A stretch of DNA of 6,273 bases from Pseudomonadota bacterium (GTDB lineage Bacteria > Desulfobacterota > Desulfobulbia > Desulfobulbales > SURF-16), in assembly GCA_030597865.1 (NCBI GenBank), contig JAUVQZ010000167.1, positions 1 to 6,273 on the forward strand, written 5' to 3'. A program made the position numbers and the translations under genes. Within the stretch, counting starts at the first letter, position 1; every line of letters begins with the position of its first letter. The notes below the pieces were generated by a model, which worked only from the letters and a program-made list of their open reading frames with translations, searched no databases and had not been told where the DNA came from. Shown here one piece after another: positions 4,982-6,273 of this stretch.

Positions 4982-6172
4982 ATGTCCAACCCCGGCCGCC
5001 TCCCCCTTCCCCTTGTTGCCTGGAAGGGTTTTTCCCGCAAATTATTCCGCAATATCGTCCTTGTTATTGCGGTGGCCCTCCTCGTGGCCCTTCTTGTCTT
5101 TGCCCTGCTTTTCAAACAGGCGGTGCAGGAGGACATCGACCAGGCCACCAAACGGCTGGGAGCCGACATTGTCATTGTGCCTGCCAAGGCAAAATCCATG
5201 GCAGAGGAGTTTATCCTTGAGAGCAAGGAAAAGATCTTCTACATGGACAGGGACATATACGATGAGATCAAGGACATGGAGGAGATTGCCGCCTCCACCT
5301 ACCATGTCTACCTCAACACCCTTGACTCTGGCTGCTGTTCAATCATTGAAGGCCAGATTGTCGCCTTTGACCAGGACAATGATTTTGTCATCAAGCCCTG
5401 GATTGACAACCCTGTCCCCCTCAAAAAGGGTGAGGTCTATGTGGGCAATTATGTCTGGGAATATCTAGGCCTCATTGACACCATGGCCCTTTTTGGCCAA
5501 GAGATACGAATGATTGGCCACCTCGAGACCACGGGCACCGGCCTTGACCATGGCCTGTTCATGCGGCTCCAAGACCTTGACGACATTACGGACGAGGCCC
5601 TGGGCATCTATAAACGCGGCCAGATATCCATTGTTTTTCTCAAGATTAAGGAGGGCTATGATATTGACCGGGTGGTGGCCAGCATCCGTGACATCAACCC
5701 ACGTGTTGGCATCATGACCAGTGGCAATATCGGCGCTGACGTGCGCACCACCCTGCGCGACATTGTCCGCGTCTTCACCATTACCATTCTCATATCATCC
5801 CTCCTTGCCACCCTCCTGGCCTGGTCCACCTTTTCCGCCCTGGCTAACGAGAGGCGCCGCGAGGTTGGTATCCTGCGGGCCCTTGGCGCCAAGAAATCCC
5901 ACATCATTTCCCTCTTCATCAGTGAGGCCTTTTTCATCAGTATTATCGGCGCCACCCTGGGGGTCTTTGCCGGTCATTACCTCATCTATTTTCTGGCAGA
6001 AGACTTCCACCTCCTCAACAGCCTGAGCGCAGCCCCCTGGCTCTCCAGCAAAAACATTATCATCAGCACCATTGGTTGCCTGGCAGGGATCTTTATCTGC
6101 CTGACCGGCGCCGCCCTACCCGTCTTCCGCCTGGCCCAGCTGGAGCCCCTCCTTGCCATTAAAGAGGAGTAG
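4982..6172 (+). CDS. FtsX-type ABC transporter permease with external Cys-Cys pair
   Basis: A 396-residue inner-membrane permease. Helix 1 lies near residues 24-44, the external domain spans about 45-260, and helices 2-4 lie near 262-284, 309-336 and 360-384. The coupling motif NERRREVGILRALGAKK (289-305) is a textbook FtsX/MacB loop. The external domain begins with RLGADIVIVPAKAK and carries DSGCCS (C118, C119), followed by I-V-A-F-D-Q-D-N-D-F-x-I-K-P-W. I associate this pattern with the paired permeases found beside an ATPase and a thioredoxin in P19/FTR1-type and related metal loci. No ATPase follows within the window; the ATPase at 2553-3233 on the other strand is a candidate partner. The ATG at 4982 is preferred over the one at 4916, which would read through the stem-loop; only a weak AGG lies 7 nt upstream, so translation is probably modest. 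Confidence 0.88.
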   Translation: MSNPGRLPLPLVAWKGFSRKLFRNIVLVIAVALLVALLVFALLFKQAVQEDIDQATKRLGADIVIVPAKAKSMAEEFILESKEKIFYMDRDIYDEIKDMEEIAASTYHVYLNTLDSGCCSIIEGQIVAFDQDNDFVIKPWIDNPVPLKKGEVYVGNYVWEYLGLIDTMALFGQEIRMIGHLETTGTGLDHGLFMRLQDLDDITDEALGIYKRGQISIVFLKIKEGYDIDRVVASIRDINPRVGIMTSGNIGADVRTTLRDIVRVFTITILISSLLATLLAWSTFSALANERRREVGILRALGAKKSHIISLFISEAFFISIIGATLGVFAGHYLIYFLAEDFHLLNSLSAAPWLSSKNIIISTIGCLAGIFICLTGAALPVFRLAQLEPLLAIKEE

Positions 6173-6273
6173 GTTTTTTAAGGCTGAAGGCTGAAGGCTG
6201 AAGGCTGAAGGCTGAAGGCTGAAGGCTGAAGGCTGAAGGCTGAAAAAGTTGATCTTGCTGACTCGAGTGCGTC
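6173..6273. other. Gene-free 3' flank containing the heptamer repeat
   Basis: No gene start is visible. A short T-run (GTTTTTTA) follows the permease stop without an upstream stem, so a Rho-independent terminator is not supported. The rest is the tandem repeat and 30 nt of unassigned sequence. Confidence 0.6.
6181..6243. repeat. Heptanucleotide tandem repeat, nine copies of AGGCTGA
   Basis: Nine identical, uninterrupted 7-nt units begin 9 nt after the permease stop codon. Each unit contains TGA, and 7 is not a multiple of 3, so all plus-strand frames close within 21 nt; this makes it a translational stop zone. The minus strand stays open through the array and would encode a seven-residue repeat (S-A-F-S-L-Q-P), but no gene evidence supports that. 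Perfect copies imply recent expansion by slippage, so copy number probably varies between strains. Confidence 0.95.

Noticed and set aside
6181..6243. CRISPR array or coding repeat at the heptamer run
   Set aside because: There are no spacers, the unit is 7 nt, and the plus strand has stops in every frame.

Overview
The window is a compact bacterial locus from a Gram-negative-type cell envelope: a lipoprotein signal, two Sec signal peptides, a periplasmic haem-c motif, NosL and FtsX-type permeases. GC is about one half in genes and lower in the central spacer. The taxon cannot be fixed from sequence alone. An anaerobic or microaerophilic respiring proteobacterium or desulfobacterial lineage fits the gene content, but this is inference.

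Layout: two transcription units diverge from a gene-free spacer of about 510 bp (3234-3747). The minus-strand unit runs leftwards as a tight operon: ABC ATPase (LolD/MacB type), TlpA/ResA-like thioredoxin lipoprotein, NosL-family copper chaperone, a small one-helix protein, an FtsX/MacB-type permease, and the first 20 codons of a second ABC ATPase cut by the window edge. Most junctions are ATGA overlaps or gaps under 15 nt. The plus-strand unit encodes a 382-residue secreted protein with one CxxCH haem motif very near its C-terminus. A perfect 20-bp stem-loop follows, then a second, different FtsX-type permease with a Cys-Cys pair in its external domain. The window ends with a heptanucleotide tandem repeat (nine copies of AGGCTGA).

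Working model (inference): NosL handles Cu(I), the TlpA-like protein keeps cysteines reduced, and the two ABC modules couple cytoplasmic ATP to envelope work. This set resembles two known arrangements: the nosDFYL maturation cluster of nitrous oxide reductase, and the FtsX-permease/ATPase/thioredoxin set next to P19/FTR1-type metal systems. Here it faces an unfamiliar His-rich, propeller-like putative monohaem cytochrome. That protein is the most interesting object in the window and the likely client of the maturation genes. The spacer carries a strong inverted repeat just upstream of a candidate minus-strand promoter.
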